Part shown: positions 16,844 through 24,701 of the stretch, in pieces | Position numbering within the stretch: position 1 is the stretch's first letter | Layout: the number at the start of each line of letters is the position of its first letter | Source: Deltaproteobacteria bacterium | GTDB lineage: Bacteria > Desulfobacterota > B13-G15 > RBG-16-54-18 | Direction of reading: 5' to 3' | Assembly: GCA_019308925.1 (NCBI GenBank) | Contig: JAFDHG010000033.1 | Location: forward strand, 1 to 45,884 | Length of the DNA stretch: 45,884 nucleotides | Made by a program: the position numbers and the translations under genes | The notes under the pieces: model-generated | What the model saw: the letters and a program-made list of their open reading frames with translations, nothing else | Told to the model about the DNA's origin: nothing | Databases searched by the model: none

Positions 16844-16896
16844 GCACCTATTTGGTTTTTTAATCTTTCATCTCATCTTTCATCCCTCCTTTCTTT

Positions 16897-17550
16897 TCAT
16901 CTTGCATGCGTTAATTCAAAACATAGGCATATATTCATGGTTAACGACCTCTCTCTTATTTCCTCTGGAAAAGGAGGAAATGGATTCGCCTTTTTAATAC
17001 TCTCTATGGCGGCCTTATCTAAAATTTGGTGAGGGCTGGATTTGACTACCTTAATATCTTTGAGTCGCCCGTTTCTTAAAATGACAAATTTTAGCCACAC
17101 CAAGCCCTCAATGCCTTCATCTCTGGCAAACAATGGGTATCTTTTATTTTCTTCAATCTTTTGTTTAATAAGTCGTTGATAGTAAAGGAGGGGATCAACT
17201 TTACCACCATAATGTTTTGGGAAAAGATTGGTCATGCTTGCTAGCGGTGTAGGCCTATACCTTGTTTCCTTAATAGGTTCTACAATGCTTTTTGGATATT
17301 GCCTGTATTTTACCTTTTGATGCACTATCTCCTTTATTGGATCTAAGTTGTGGGTCACCTGCTTAATCCTTTTCGGCCTCAATGGGACCTTAGGAGATCC
17401 CTCTTCCTTTATCTCTCTTAAGTCCACCTCTATTCTACGCTCATGCCTATTTGCAGTGAATACGTCAGTAAAGGAAAATATTATAAATGCATGTAATGCA
17501 ATAGAAAAAAGGAGAAATAATCTTATGGCCCTATTATTTCTGTTATTCAT
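16897..17550 (-). CDS. tonB: TonB energy transducer
   Basis: The 217-residue product has one N-terminal membrane helix (LFLLFSIALHAFIIFSF), a basic and proline-containing middle region that spans the periplasm, and a TonB C-terminal domain with EGIEGLVWLKFVI and LDKAAIESIKKANPFPPFP. The NPFPPFP-type motif is characteristic. The start is ATG 17548-17550, which overlaps the exbD stop (ATGA) and has AAGGAAG before it. TonB links ExbB/ExbD in the inner membrane to receptors such as the one at 14665-16590. Confidence 0.9.
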   Translation of the reverse strand: MNNRNNRAIRLFLLFSIALHAFIIFSFTDVFTANRHERRIEVDLREIKEEGSPKVPLRPKRIKQVTHNLDPIKEIVHQKVKYRQYPKSIVEPIKETRYRPTPLASMTNLFPKHYGGKVDPLLYYQRLIKQKIEENKRYPLFARDEGIEGLVWLKFVILRNGRLKDIKVVKSSPHQILDKAAIESIKKANPFPPFPEEIRERSLTMNICLCFELTHAR

Positions 17551-17954
17551 TGTTCTTCCTTTTTGGTAGCGATACAAAGCCTCGCTGCGCCGGCTGTCTT
17601 TGCAACGTCCATTACCTTTACTGCTTTATTTAAAATTACATTTCTATCCGCCTTTATCACTACTAATTTGTCTCTGTCAGTGCCTATAAGAGACCTTAAT
17701 TCATAGTGGAGTTGATGTAAGGTAAGTTCTCTATTTCCAATAAATACCCTGCCTTCTTTAGAGACATATACTGTAATTTCCTTTTGGGTCTGGGGTGTGG
17801 TGGAATCTGCCTGAGGAAGCTTTACCGAGATACCTTCTTCGGTGATAAACCTTGTAGTTAAAAGAAAGAATATAATCAGCAAAAATACCATGTCTATTAA
17901 GGGAGTAAGAGGCACCTCTGCACCATTCTTTGCATTTTTTTTAAGTCTGATCAT
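17547..17954 (-). CDS. exbD: ExbD-type proton-channel subunit
   Basis: The 135-residue product has one membrane helix near the N-terminus, including PLIDMVFLLIIFFLL with the conserved membrane Asp, followed by a small periplasmic domain (VYVSKEGRVFIGNRELTLHQL; VVIKADRNV). Length is normal. It overlaps exbB upstream and tonB downstream by four bases each, so the three are translated together. Confidence 0.92.
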   Translation of the reverse strand: MIRLKKNAKNGAEVPLTPLIDMVFLLIIFFLLTTRFITEEGISVKLPQADSTTPQTQKEITVYVSKEGRVFIGNRELTLHQLHYELRSLIGTDRDKLVVIKADRNVILNKAVKVMDVAKTAGAARLCIATKKEEQ

Positions 17955-18550
17955 CCAATCCCCTCTAAAAATTCATTAAGCCTATTCTGCAACGTTGTGG
18001 TAAAACTCCTTACCCTGTTTACTAGATAATTGTGGGCCACTACCGTTGGTATAGCTACAGAAAGCCCTAATGCAGTAGTGAGCATGGCCTCCCATATGCC
18101 ACCTGCCAGCACACTGGCATTCACCCTTCCTCCCAATCTTTCAATTACCATAAATGCCCTTATCATCCCTGTTACCGTGCCCAATAGCCCTAAAAGTGGG
18201 GCAATATTTCCCACAGTGGCTAGCACAGGTAGGTGCCTTTCTAGCTCCTCTACTTCCCTTTCTGCTGCATTGGACAAAGCCTTTTCTATGGCCTCTTTAC
18301 CGCGTCCATATCTTTTGATGCCTTCTCTTAACACCTTACCCAAGATGCCCTTGCTATTTTCCGCCATGGATAAGGCACCATTTGTTTTTTGTTCTTTTAA
18401 TGCCTTTTGAATCTCCATTGGCAGGTCTGGATTTTTAATCTTTAGCTTTCTGAATTGGTAAAGCCTCTCTAGTACGATAGTAAGGGCAATCACAGAGCAA
18501 AAAAGTATAGGAATTACCAATATGCCCCCTTTTGCTAAAAAAGAAATCAT
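17951..18550 (-). CDS. exbB: ExbB/TolQ/MotA-type proton-channel subunit
   Basis: The 199-residue product has three membrane helices, the first at residues about 5-25. The family motif region is present: LPVLATVGNIAPLLGLLGTVTGMIRAF and EAMLTTALGLSVAIPTVVAHNYL. It forms the pentameric channel that, with ExbD, uses the proton gradient to energise TonB. The gene starts eight bases after the stop of the repeat protein 18559-19926, so both are probably one transcript. Confidence 0.92.
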   Translation of the reverse strand: MISFLAKGGILVIPILFCSVIALTIVLERLYQFRKLKIKNPDLPMEIQKALKEQKTNGALSMAENSKGILGKVLREGIKRYGRGKEAIEKALSNAAEREVEELERHLPVLATVGNIAPLLGLLGTVTGMIRAFMVIERLGGRVNASVLAGGIWEAMLTTALGLSVAIPTVVAHNYLVNRVRSFTTTLQNRLNEFLEGIG

Positions 18551-18558
18551 AATCTCTC

Positions 18559-19926
18559 CTAAAGGGTTATGTCTGGTTTCCCATCATAATTCAGGTCTTT
18601 TTCTGTCTTAACTAGCTTTCCCTTTTTCCCATAGGACTTCCAGACATCTATTTTCCCGTCTTTATTGGTATCTTCTTCTATCCTTATAAGTTTCCCCTTT
18701 TCATAAAAAGAGAAACTGTCCCATTTTCCATCACCGTCTTTATCATGCACAGCCTTAAATGGGTTCCCTTCTTTATCATAATGACAGCAAGTATCTATCC
18801 TTCCATCTCTATTTTCATCATGTTCTGATTTTATAAGCCTTCCCTTATCGTAATATGCTATTTCATCGATGATACCGTCATGATTTGAATCTTTTTTGTG
18901 CCTTACTAATTTCCCTTTTTTGTAAAGATACCAGTTGTCAATCCTGCCGTCATAATCCTCATCAATTTCTAATCTCTCTTCTTCTCCTTGCCGAGAAAAG
19001 TATATCCATGAGTCCATTTTCCCGTCTTTATTTCTGTCCTGAAGTTGTCTATATAGGCCCCATTTTTTATATTCATTTCTTACATCAAATTTGCCATCAT
19101 GATTTGAGTCTACCTCTTCCAAAATCAACAATTCTTCCTGATAATGTTTTACTAAATCTGCCTTTCCATCAAAATTTGTGTCTATTTCTTCTTTGGTTAT
19201 TTTCCCCACCCTATCCAGATAGAGCCATGCATCTACCTTTCCGTCCTTGTTTCTATCCTGCTCCTGCCTTGCCTCCTTGATGTAATCCCAAGTATCTATG
19301 TTTCCGTCAAAATCGCTATCCCACTGCGCCCTTATAACCTTCTCTTTCTCATAAAATTTTATGGCATCTACTTTTCCGTCAAAGTTTGTATCCAGCCGAC
19401 TTTCTTTTAGCTCTTCGACCTTTTCAAAATAAAGCCATGTATCTATCTTTCCATCCTCATTTTTATCTTGTTCTTGCTTTATAAGTTCCCCTTCTTTATA
19501 AAAACTAAAAGTATCGAGCTTTCCATTGGAATCCTTATCTATTGCTACCTTTTCTTTTTTCCCCTCTTTGTCTAAAAAGATGATTATCTCCCTTAGACCA
19601 TCTTCATTTTTATCTTGCTCTTGTCTTTTTAATTTTCCCCCTTCAAAAAAACTCCAGGTATCAATCTTGGCATTATGATTGGTATCGCTTTCTATCCTCA
19701 CCAAATTCCCTTTTTCAAAATATCTCCACTCATCCACTTTTCCATCAAAATTCAAATCAGATTCTATCCTTATTAAATCCCCTTTCTTATCATAATAGCC
19801 CCGTACATCTATCCTTCCATCATTATTGATATCTTTCTCCAATGTCTTTGCAAAACAGTTTGATGTGCATATCAATAAAACTACTGCCATTATTATTCCA
19901 ACCATACCACGCGTTTTCTTAGCCAT
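18559..19926 (-). CDS. Exported protein with 18 EF-hand/dockerin-like calcium-loop repeats
   Basis: After a signal peptide (GIIMAVVLLICTSNCFA) the product is almost only a repeat of about 21-25 residues: D-x-N-x-DGK-x-D-x-W/F-x-Y followed by a short glycine turn and K/E-rich strand. I count 18 loops of the type DTNFDGKVDA, DRNKDGKMDS and DSNHDGIID. The Asp/Asn spacing matches the calcium loop of EF-hands and dockerins. Cysteine is rare. The ATG at 19924-19926 is preferred over the TTG three codons upstream. It leads the exbB-exbD-tonB operon. A role as calcium-dependent cell-surface or periplasmic partner of the TonB system is inference. Confidence 0.85.
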   Translation of the reverse strand: MAKKTRGMVGIIMAVVLLICTSNCFAKTLEKDINNDGRIDVRGYYDKKGDLIRIESDLNFDGKVDEWRYFEKGNLVRIESDTNHNAKIDTWSFFEGGKLKRQEQDKNEDGLREIIIFLDKEGKKEKVAIDKDSNGKLDTFSFYKEGELIKQEQDKNEDGKIDTWLYFEKVEELKESRLDTNFDGKVDAIKFYEKEKVIRAQWDSDFDGNIDTWDYIKEARQEQDRNKDGKVDAWLYLDRVGKITKEEIDTNFDGKADLVKHYQEELLILEEVDSNHDGKFDVRNEYKKWGLYRQLQDRNKDGKMDSWIYFSRQGEEERLEIDEDYDGRIDNWYLYKKGKLVRHKKDSNHDGIIDEIAYYDKGRLIKSEHDENRDGRIDTCCHYDKEGNPFKAVHDKDGDGKWDSFSFYEKGKLIRIEEDTNKDGKIDVWKSYGKKGKLVKTEKDLNYDGKPDITL

Positions 19927-19963
19927 TACGCACAAATTTAGACTTATCTCTATTTATTAAGCA

Positions 19964-19992
19964 GGACTAACACACCCATTTTTTCTTGTCAA
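19964..19992 (-). promoter_or_regulatory. Possible promoter of the repeat protein-exbBD-tonB operon
   Basis: On the minus strand a perfect -35 (TTGACA, 19987-19992) is followed after 17 bases by TAGTCC, a weak -10. It lies between terminator copy 2 and the start at 19926. Confidence 0.35.
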
Positions 19993-20011
19993 GCCAAAAT
20001 AAGTCTTGTTG

Positions 20012-20114
20012 AAAAAAAGAAGGTGCAACCCGATGCCCTTCAGGGGCCATTAAGTTACGCCTTCACTTCCCCTGACCATATCAGGGGCCGTAAGACGTCC
20101 CTAAAATAATCTTA
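20012..20114 (-). ncRNA. Structured RNA element copy 2 with terminator
   Basis: This copy follows the stop of the gene 20112-20420. It has GATTAT, GGGACGTCTTACGG, the hairpin CCCCTGA/TCAGGGG (20069-20075 with 20081-20087), AAGTGAAGG, and the terminator hairpin GGCGTAAC/GTTGCACC (20022-20061) with an inner GCCC/GGGC stem and a run of seven U. The arms differ from copy 1 but keep pairing. Here it would end the Feo-island transcript, before the promoter of the next operon. Confidence 0.65.
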
Positions 20115-20420
20115 AGCGGTTTCCGTTAGCACCGCCATGAGTCTCTTCCTCAATCCCTCCAGCCTCTTTGATTTGAAAGCCTTCTTTGTCTCCTCCAGGG
20201 TCTCTATGGTCTCCGCAAGGACCTGGCGTAACAACTTTCTGTGCGGGCAATCCACAAGAGAGCAGAGGTCAACAGGACACCCATCTTTAATCTGTTCCAG
20301 GATGCTGAACAGCACATGTTGTTGCATATCTACCCGATCATGGAGGTCCTGGGTGCTCCTCTCGATAATCTTCATTAAATAATCTTTATTCCCCTGTGCC
20401 AGGACCTTCTCCTGCTTCAT
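20112..20420 (-). CDS. Unidentified 102-aa protein with a Cys cluster (paralogue A)
   Basis: The product has an amphipathic N-terminal helix (IIERSTQDLHDRVDMQQH), a cysteine cluster (CPVDLCSLVDCPHRKLL; Cys at about 52, 57, 62) and a long basic C-terminal helix (TIETLEETKKAFKSKRLEGL). It is a close paralogue of 25949-26263; about three quarters of the residues match. Both copies are followed directly by the same structured RNA element. The start is unsure: the AGGAG lies directly against the ATG, so a slightly later start may be used. The Cys/His set could bind a metal. No family recognised. Confidence 0.7.
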   Translation of the reverse strand: MKQEKVLAQGNKDYLMKIIERSTQDLHDRVDMQQHVLFSILEQIKDGCPVDLCSLVDCPHRKLLRQVLAETIETLEETKKAFKSKRLEGLRKRLMAVLTETA

Positions 20421-20490
20421 CTCCTAACCCTCCCTATAAAGGACTGGATCTGCCCTCTGCCCAGAAGAAGACAGGGGGCAGAAAAAGGGC

Positions 20491-21291
20491 TCATTCCATG
20501 TCCCTTGCCTGGATCCAAATGATAGCGTCCTGGGAGAACTCCTTGCCCTTGTATTCTTTCTTTGGACCTACACCAAGGGCAGCAAACCCCCACCAGCCGG
20601 CTTTGGGGATACCAAAGGTGAATACACCGTTGGCGTCTGCCTTGATGGTCTGGGTAACAAAGGCATCCTGAGGCGCTTCAACTTTAGCTTTTTTGGCGAA
20701 GGCATTACCCATAACATCGTGGTTCAGATACTCCACCTCGACCTCGGCAAAGGGGACGGGCTTGCCATCGCAATTCACAACGCCCCTAAATACGTTTCCT
20801 GTCCAGAGGGCATAGGGCTTGTCAAGGGGGACGATCTCAGCCGCAAGCCCTATCTCTGCGTCCCAATCAGTGGGAAGACCAGCCACGTTCACGATCATCT
20901 TTGTGATCTGTTGCATATAGATATCCTCTGACTTTTCGTAGTAGGGTGCAGGGACGAGGCAAAATACATAGTCCCCCATCCCTCTGAGTTTGTAAGAAGT
21001 CTTAAAGGCCTTGCCCTCGTTTGTCAGGCTCCTCCAGATGATGGACTTAAGACTCCCCTTAAGATCCTTTTTCTTCCCCTTATGGACGACAAAAAACCCC
21101 TCAGGGGTGCCCATATCCATGGTATGCCCGGCCTCAAAGGGATGAGTAAAGACCAGCTTGAAGTCTATCTTCCCTCCTTTGGTCAGGGCACTCTCCGGGG
21201 TGTAAATCATCTGGAAATGGGCAAAGGCAGGGACACTCAACGCAAAGACCATCAACCCAATCAGTAACAACAACCTTACCCTTTTCATCAT
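20491..21291 (-). CDS. DUF4198 periplasmic protein, second copy
   Basis: The 266-residue product has a signal peptide ending at VPAFAHFQMIY; as in the other copy, His follows the expected cleavage site. Family patterns are DFKLVFTHPFEAGHTMDMG, EIVPLDKPYALWTGNVFRG and KADANGVFTFGIPKAGWWGF. It stands directly downstream of FeoB and a small periplasmic protein in the same direction. Two ATG codons lie side by side; the second fits the ribosome binding site (GAGGG) better. It probably binds a metal or chelate in the periplasm and hands it on; the metal is not known. Confidence 0.85.
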   Translation of the reverse strand: MMKRVRLLLLIGLMVFALSVPAFAHFQMIYTPESALTKGGKIDFKLVFTHPFEAGHTMDMGTPEGFFVVHKGKKKDLKGSLKSIIWRSLTNEGKAFKTSYKLRGMGDYVFCLVPAPYYEKSEDIYMQQITKMIVNVAGLPTDWDAEIGLAAEIVPLDKPYALWTGNVFRGVVNCDGKPVPFAEVEVEYLNHDVMGNAFAKKAKVEAPQDAFVTQTIKADANGVFTFGIPKAGWWGFAALGVGPKKEYKGKEFSQDAIIWIQARDME

Positions 21292-21311
21292 TTCACCCTC
21301 ATTTTAAATTT

Positions 21312-21632
21312 TTATTCAGTGATATCCTCGCCCTTTACCTCCACCACATGGCCTGGTCCTGCATCGAAGATCACCTTGAAGGGCACATCAGGCCTCTTGA
21401 AGGTGAACTCGCTGTCCTCATTCATCTTACCTTTGATGAGCACTTTTCCCTTTGCGTCCACCACCTTCATACTCACACCAGCAGCCGAGGAACCGTCAGA
21501 GAAGCCACCTTCGCAGGTGATGGTCCCATCCCCATTGTCGAAGCAGGAGCACAGCGGTGTGTGGGAAAGGGCCTGCCCAGCCAGAAAGATACACAATGTC
21601 AGCAGACCAATGCCGAAAAGGACCTTCTTCAT
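21312..21632 (-). CDS. Small exported Cys-rich protein, 106 aa
   Basis: The start MKKVLFG (ATG 21630-21632) has a strong GGGGGTGA site and gives a signal peptide ending at ALSHTPLCSCF. A His again follows near the cleavage site. The mature protein begins with a CSC pair and then CEGG, then a carboxypeptidase-regulatory-like beta domain (AGVSMKVVDAKGKVLIKGKM; KRPDVPFKVIFDAGPGHVVEV). It sits between FeoB and the DUF4198 protein. A degraded relative lies at 13477-13642. It may be an accessory metal-binding protein; I know no named family. Confidence 0.75.
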   Translation of the reverse strand: MKKVLFGIGLLTLCIFLAGQALSHTPLCSCFDNGDGTITCEGGFSDGSSAAGVSMKVVDAKGKVLIKGKMNEDSEFTFKRPDVPFKVIFDAGPGHVVEVKGEDITE

Positions 21633-21637
21633 AAGAC

Positions 21638-24139
21638 TCACCCCCTTTCTAGTATATCTTCTTTATATTTCGGCTCCCTCCTGATGAGAGCCATCAATGC
21701 CGTTATGGCTATTGCCATGGCATAAAATCCAACCATCGCCCCCATCCCGCTCAGGCCGAGGAGATTCCCACCGCTGAACACCAGGATAGCCATCATCAAC
21801 CCCAGGAGGGTAGGGTAGAGGGCGGCAAAGAGCATCCACATCCATCCTAGGCGTCCTGACTCCAACTTGACCATGATAAGGGTGGGGATGCAGGGGGGAT
21901 ACATGGCCATGAAGATTATGATGGCCAGGGCGTGAAGGGGGGTGAATCCCTTTTCCTTCTTCTTCATCCTCGCCTCGAGGGCTGCCTTCTCTCCCCCTGA
22001 TGGTTGGTAAATAGCCCCTAAGGTAGCCACACTGCTCTCCTTTGCTGCAAAGGAGCTCAGGAGGGCGATGTTTATACGCCAGTTGAACCCTGCAATCTTA
22101 GTAAGGGGTTCGAGGAAACGACCAAAGCGCCCCAAGTAACTGGAGGAGATGGTTTCATCCTTTTTATGCCTCAAGAGCTTCTTTCTGGCTCTAACCAGTT
22201 TCTTAAAGGTCTTGTTGACCTTTTTTGCCTCCTTATCCCTTCCTGGCTTTACGATCTTGAAGAATTCTGGGTTTTCCCTCCGGAATTCTTCATCGATGGC
22301 CCTCTTTTTCTCCTTACTCTTTGCACCCATCCTGGCCTTTTTGTAATCGTTCCAGTATCCCATAAACTCCATCAGCCTCGGTCCCCCAAGGAGGCCGGCA
22401 TAGGGATTGCCCTCTATCTGGTTAAAAAAGGTGGTGATTGCCCCTTGCGCCCGTGTCTCGTAATAGGCCTCCCTCTCCTTATTTAGTCCAGGAAGGCTGA
22501 TGAGGACATAGACGATGAGGGCTATGACGATGATGATGGTTATGACCTTCCTGACAAAGAGCCAAGTCCTCTCTAGGCAGCGACGCAGAACGCCCTGCGC
22601 TGTGGGGAGTTGATAGGGGGGCATCTCTAAGATAAAGGGTGCACTCTCTTTCCTTCTGAGGACAGTGAGGGTCAGGGCCTTGGCCACTGCCAGGGCTACG
22701 ATAATGGTGATGGTGGCGATGAAGAACATAACCATGCCCTTGTGCTGGACAAAGAATATACTGACAAGCAGGGTATAGAAGGGGATCTTTGCCATACAGT
22801 TCATGAGAGGGACTGTCAAGATGGTCGCCATCTTCGCCCGCTCGTCCTTGATGGTCCTACAGGCCATCACCCCTGGTATAGCTCACCCCCCTACAAATAC
22901 GCCGCCCAGGATTAGAGGGAGGGTGGACTGGCCGTGGAGGCCGAAGTGGCGGAAGATCCTGTCAAGGATAAAGGCCATCCTGGGCATGTATCCTGTATCT
23001 TCTAGGATGGCTATCAAGGCGAACAATATCAGAAAAAGAGGGACATAGTTCAGGACTGCGATGACACCGTCAACCACCCCTAAGGGGACAGAGCGGATAA
23101 GGGGTTCCTCTATAAAACCAGGGGAAGGCAGAATTGAGGCCACTAGCTCCTTGAACCCGGCAAGCAGCGGCCAGGTGTAGGCAGTGACCTTATAACCCTG
23201 GACAATGGAGAGCTCAAAAAGGGCATAGATGATCGCAGCCAGGATGACAGGCCCCAAGAATCTGTTGCAGACGACCTTGTCAATCATATCGGACAGGGTT
23301 GAAGGGACCTCTCGTTTCTTCCTGACGGAGTGCTTTACGATCTCATCCGCGCTCTGGTATCGCCGGGTGGCAATGAACCTCTCCGGTGCCTCATTGTGCT
23401 TAGAGGCGAACTCCTCCCTCTTTGTCTCCACATATTTTAGGATCTCCTTGGGGTCTTCGAGGTGTTTCTCGATGAGTCTCTGTGTCTCGCTGTCGCCCTC
23501 CATGAGTTTTACTACAAGCCACCTCAGGGGGTAGCTCGCAGAGAGTTGTTCGCTCTTTGAAAGCTTGCTTTCCAGTTCCTTCAATATGGGTTCTAGAGGG
23601 CCATAATCAATACGAAAGGGTTTAAAGGCCTCCCTCCCTTTATAGGCCTCAAAGGTGGCCTTCCGAAGCTCCTTCTTTCCTTTTCCTCTGTTTCCAACCG
23701 TAGGGACTACAGGGGTTCCGATGCGTCTGCTCAACTCTTTCACATCGATCTTAAGACCCCGTCTTTCTGCCACATCCATCATATTTAGATCGATGACCAC
23801 GGGGATCCCCATCTCCAGGAGTTGGAAGGTGAGGTAGAGGTTTCGTTTGAGGTTTGAGGCATCGGCGATATCAACAACCAAGGCGGGTCTTTTATGGAGG
23901 ATAAAGTCCCTTGCTATCCTCTCCTCTAAGGAATAGGAGGTGAGGCTGTAGGTTCCAGGAAGGTCAACCAGTTCTATCCGCGTATCCTGGTAACGATATG
24001 TGCCCGACTTTTTCTCCACGGTCACCCCAGGGTAGTTGGCCACATGTTGACGGGCACCTGTGAGCATGTTGAAGACCGTCGATTTACCCGAATTTGGCTG
24101 CCCTGCCACTGCCACCAGGGCCTTTTCTTTCCTTTTCAT
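21638..24139 (-). CDS. feoB: FeoB ferrous iron transporter with an in-frame TGA at a conserved Cys (probable selenoprotein)
   Basis: Read as one gene with TGA as residue 419, this is a normal FeoB of 833 residues. The G domain has GQPNSGKSTVF (G1), VDLPGTYSLT (G3) and NMMD (G4). The Gate/core membrane domain follows. The first half ends LPLILGGVFVGG, then TGA (22883-22885), then AIPGVMACRTIKDER in the same frame. The family has Cys here (GCxxPxxMATRT); the second FeoB in this window reads GFGCNIPAIMATRT. The second family cysteine (VPLMNCMAKIPF) is intact and no other lesion is seen. This favours selenocysteine over a random stop, with a possible SECIS just downstream. The alternative is a nonsense mutation, or a split FeoB from an internal GTG at 22868-22870. 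It is coupled to feoA upstream. Confidence 0.75.
22849..22885 (-). promoter_or_regulatory. Candidate bacterial SECIS hairpin for the FeoB TGA
   Basis: After the TGA, 13 bases are followed by UGAUGG/CCAUCA (22864-22869 with 22849-22854), a perfect 6-bp stem. Inside it CC/GG can pair around UGUA with a bulged A. The apical loop starts about 21 bases after the TGA and has G at its second position. This fits the general rules for bacterial SECIS elements as I remember them (short stem, G early in the loop, 16-37 bases from TGA), but those rules are loose. Confidence 0.45.
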
Positions 24140-24375
24140 AATGGTTCTACTTCCACATATCTTGCCTCATCATGGCGGATACTGACTTGGTATTCACCCA
24201 AGCTGATCTCCACCGGGTCTATGAGGGGGGCATTGCGGATGACCTCTATCTGGACTCCAGGGATAAAACCCATGTCTAGCAACCGCTGGCCCAAGATACC
24301 CGTGGCCATTATCCCCTTGATCCGACACTGCTCCCCAGGTCTGATCTCATCCAAGGTCATTGCCCACCCTTTCAT
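24136..24375 (-). CDS. feoA: FeoA-type SH3-like protein
   Basis: The 79-residue product has the FeoA pattern LDEIRPGEQCRIKGI, LGQRLLDMGFIPGVQIEVI, and DPVEISLGEYQVSIRHDEARYVEV. FeoA binds FeoB on the cytoplasmic side. It overlaps the feoB start by four bases and the mini-FeoA upstream by four bases (ATGA), so translation is coupled. Confidence 0.88.
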   Translation of the reverse strand: MKGWAMTLDEIRPGEQCRIKGIMATGILGQRLLDMGFIPGVQIEVIRNAPLIDPVEISLGEYQVSIRHDEARYVEVEPL

Positions 24376-24473
24376 TCCACCCGGACCTTCTGGGCCATAC
24401 CATGACCAATGGTGATTGATTCATCTTCCACCTTTGCCTTTTCTCCGATTTGGAGTTCGCTTAAGAGTTTCAT
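24372..24473 (-). CDS. Mini-FeoA, 33 aa, with the middle of the domain missing
   Basis: Behind a good ribosome binding site (AAGGAG, 6 bases before ATG 24471-24473) the frame reads MKLLSELQIGEKAKV, which is a FeoA start, and ends ITIGHGMAQKVRVE, which is a FeoA end. The central 40 or so residues of the SH3-like barrel are absent. It keeps its site and overlaps the next feoA start, so it may still be translated as a leader for coupling. It is either an internal deletion remnant or a reduced functional peptide. Confidence 0.6.
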   Translation of the reverse strand: MKLLSELQIGEKAKVEDESITIGHGMAQKVRVE

Positions 24474-24497
24474 GAGTATCTCCTTTGGATTAGATTT

Positions 24498-24701
24498 TCA
24501 TTTACGCCTCATCCTACCACCGCACTCCGGACATACCTCTTCTCGACAGGGTATACCTGGCCTGTGAGGGATAACCTTGGCGCATACTAAACAGATGCAC
24601 TCTCCCCCTGGCCCAAGCCCCCTTCCTGTCAGGTTCAGTTGTGAGCTGCTGTTTATGCGCCCTGGCCTGATAGTGAGATCGCCCTTTTCATCATTCTTCA
24701 T
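24498..24701 (-). CDS. Small Cys-rich protein with two CxxC knuckles
   Basis: The 67-residue product has GRGLGPGGECICLVCAKVIPHRPGIPC then CPECGGRMRRK (shown here as two separate motifs). The cysteines form CICLVC and CPEC pairs with His between, as in a zinc- or Fe-S-binding knuckle. Similar short proteins occur beside iron or iron-molybdenum cofactor genes. It overlaps the end of the DUF2325 gene by 11 bases and has GGAGGAAG before its ATG. Confidence 0.65.
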   Translation of the reverse strand: MKNDEKGDLTIRPGRINSSSQLNLTGRGLGPGGECICLVCAKVIPHRPGIPCREEVCPECGGRMRRK

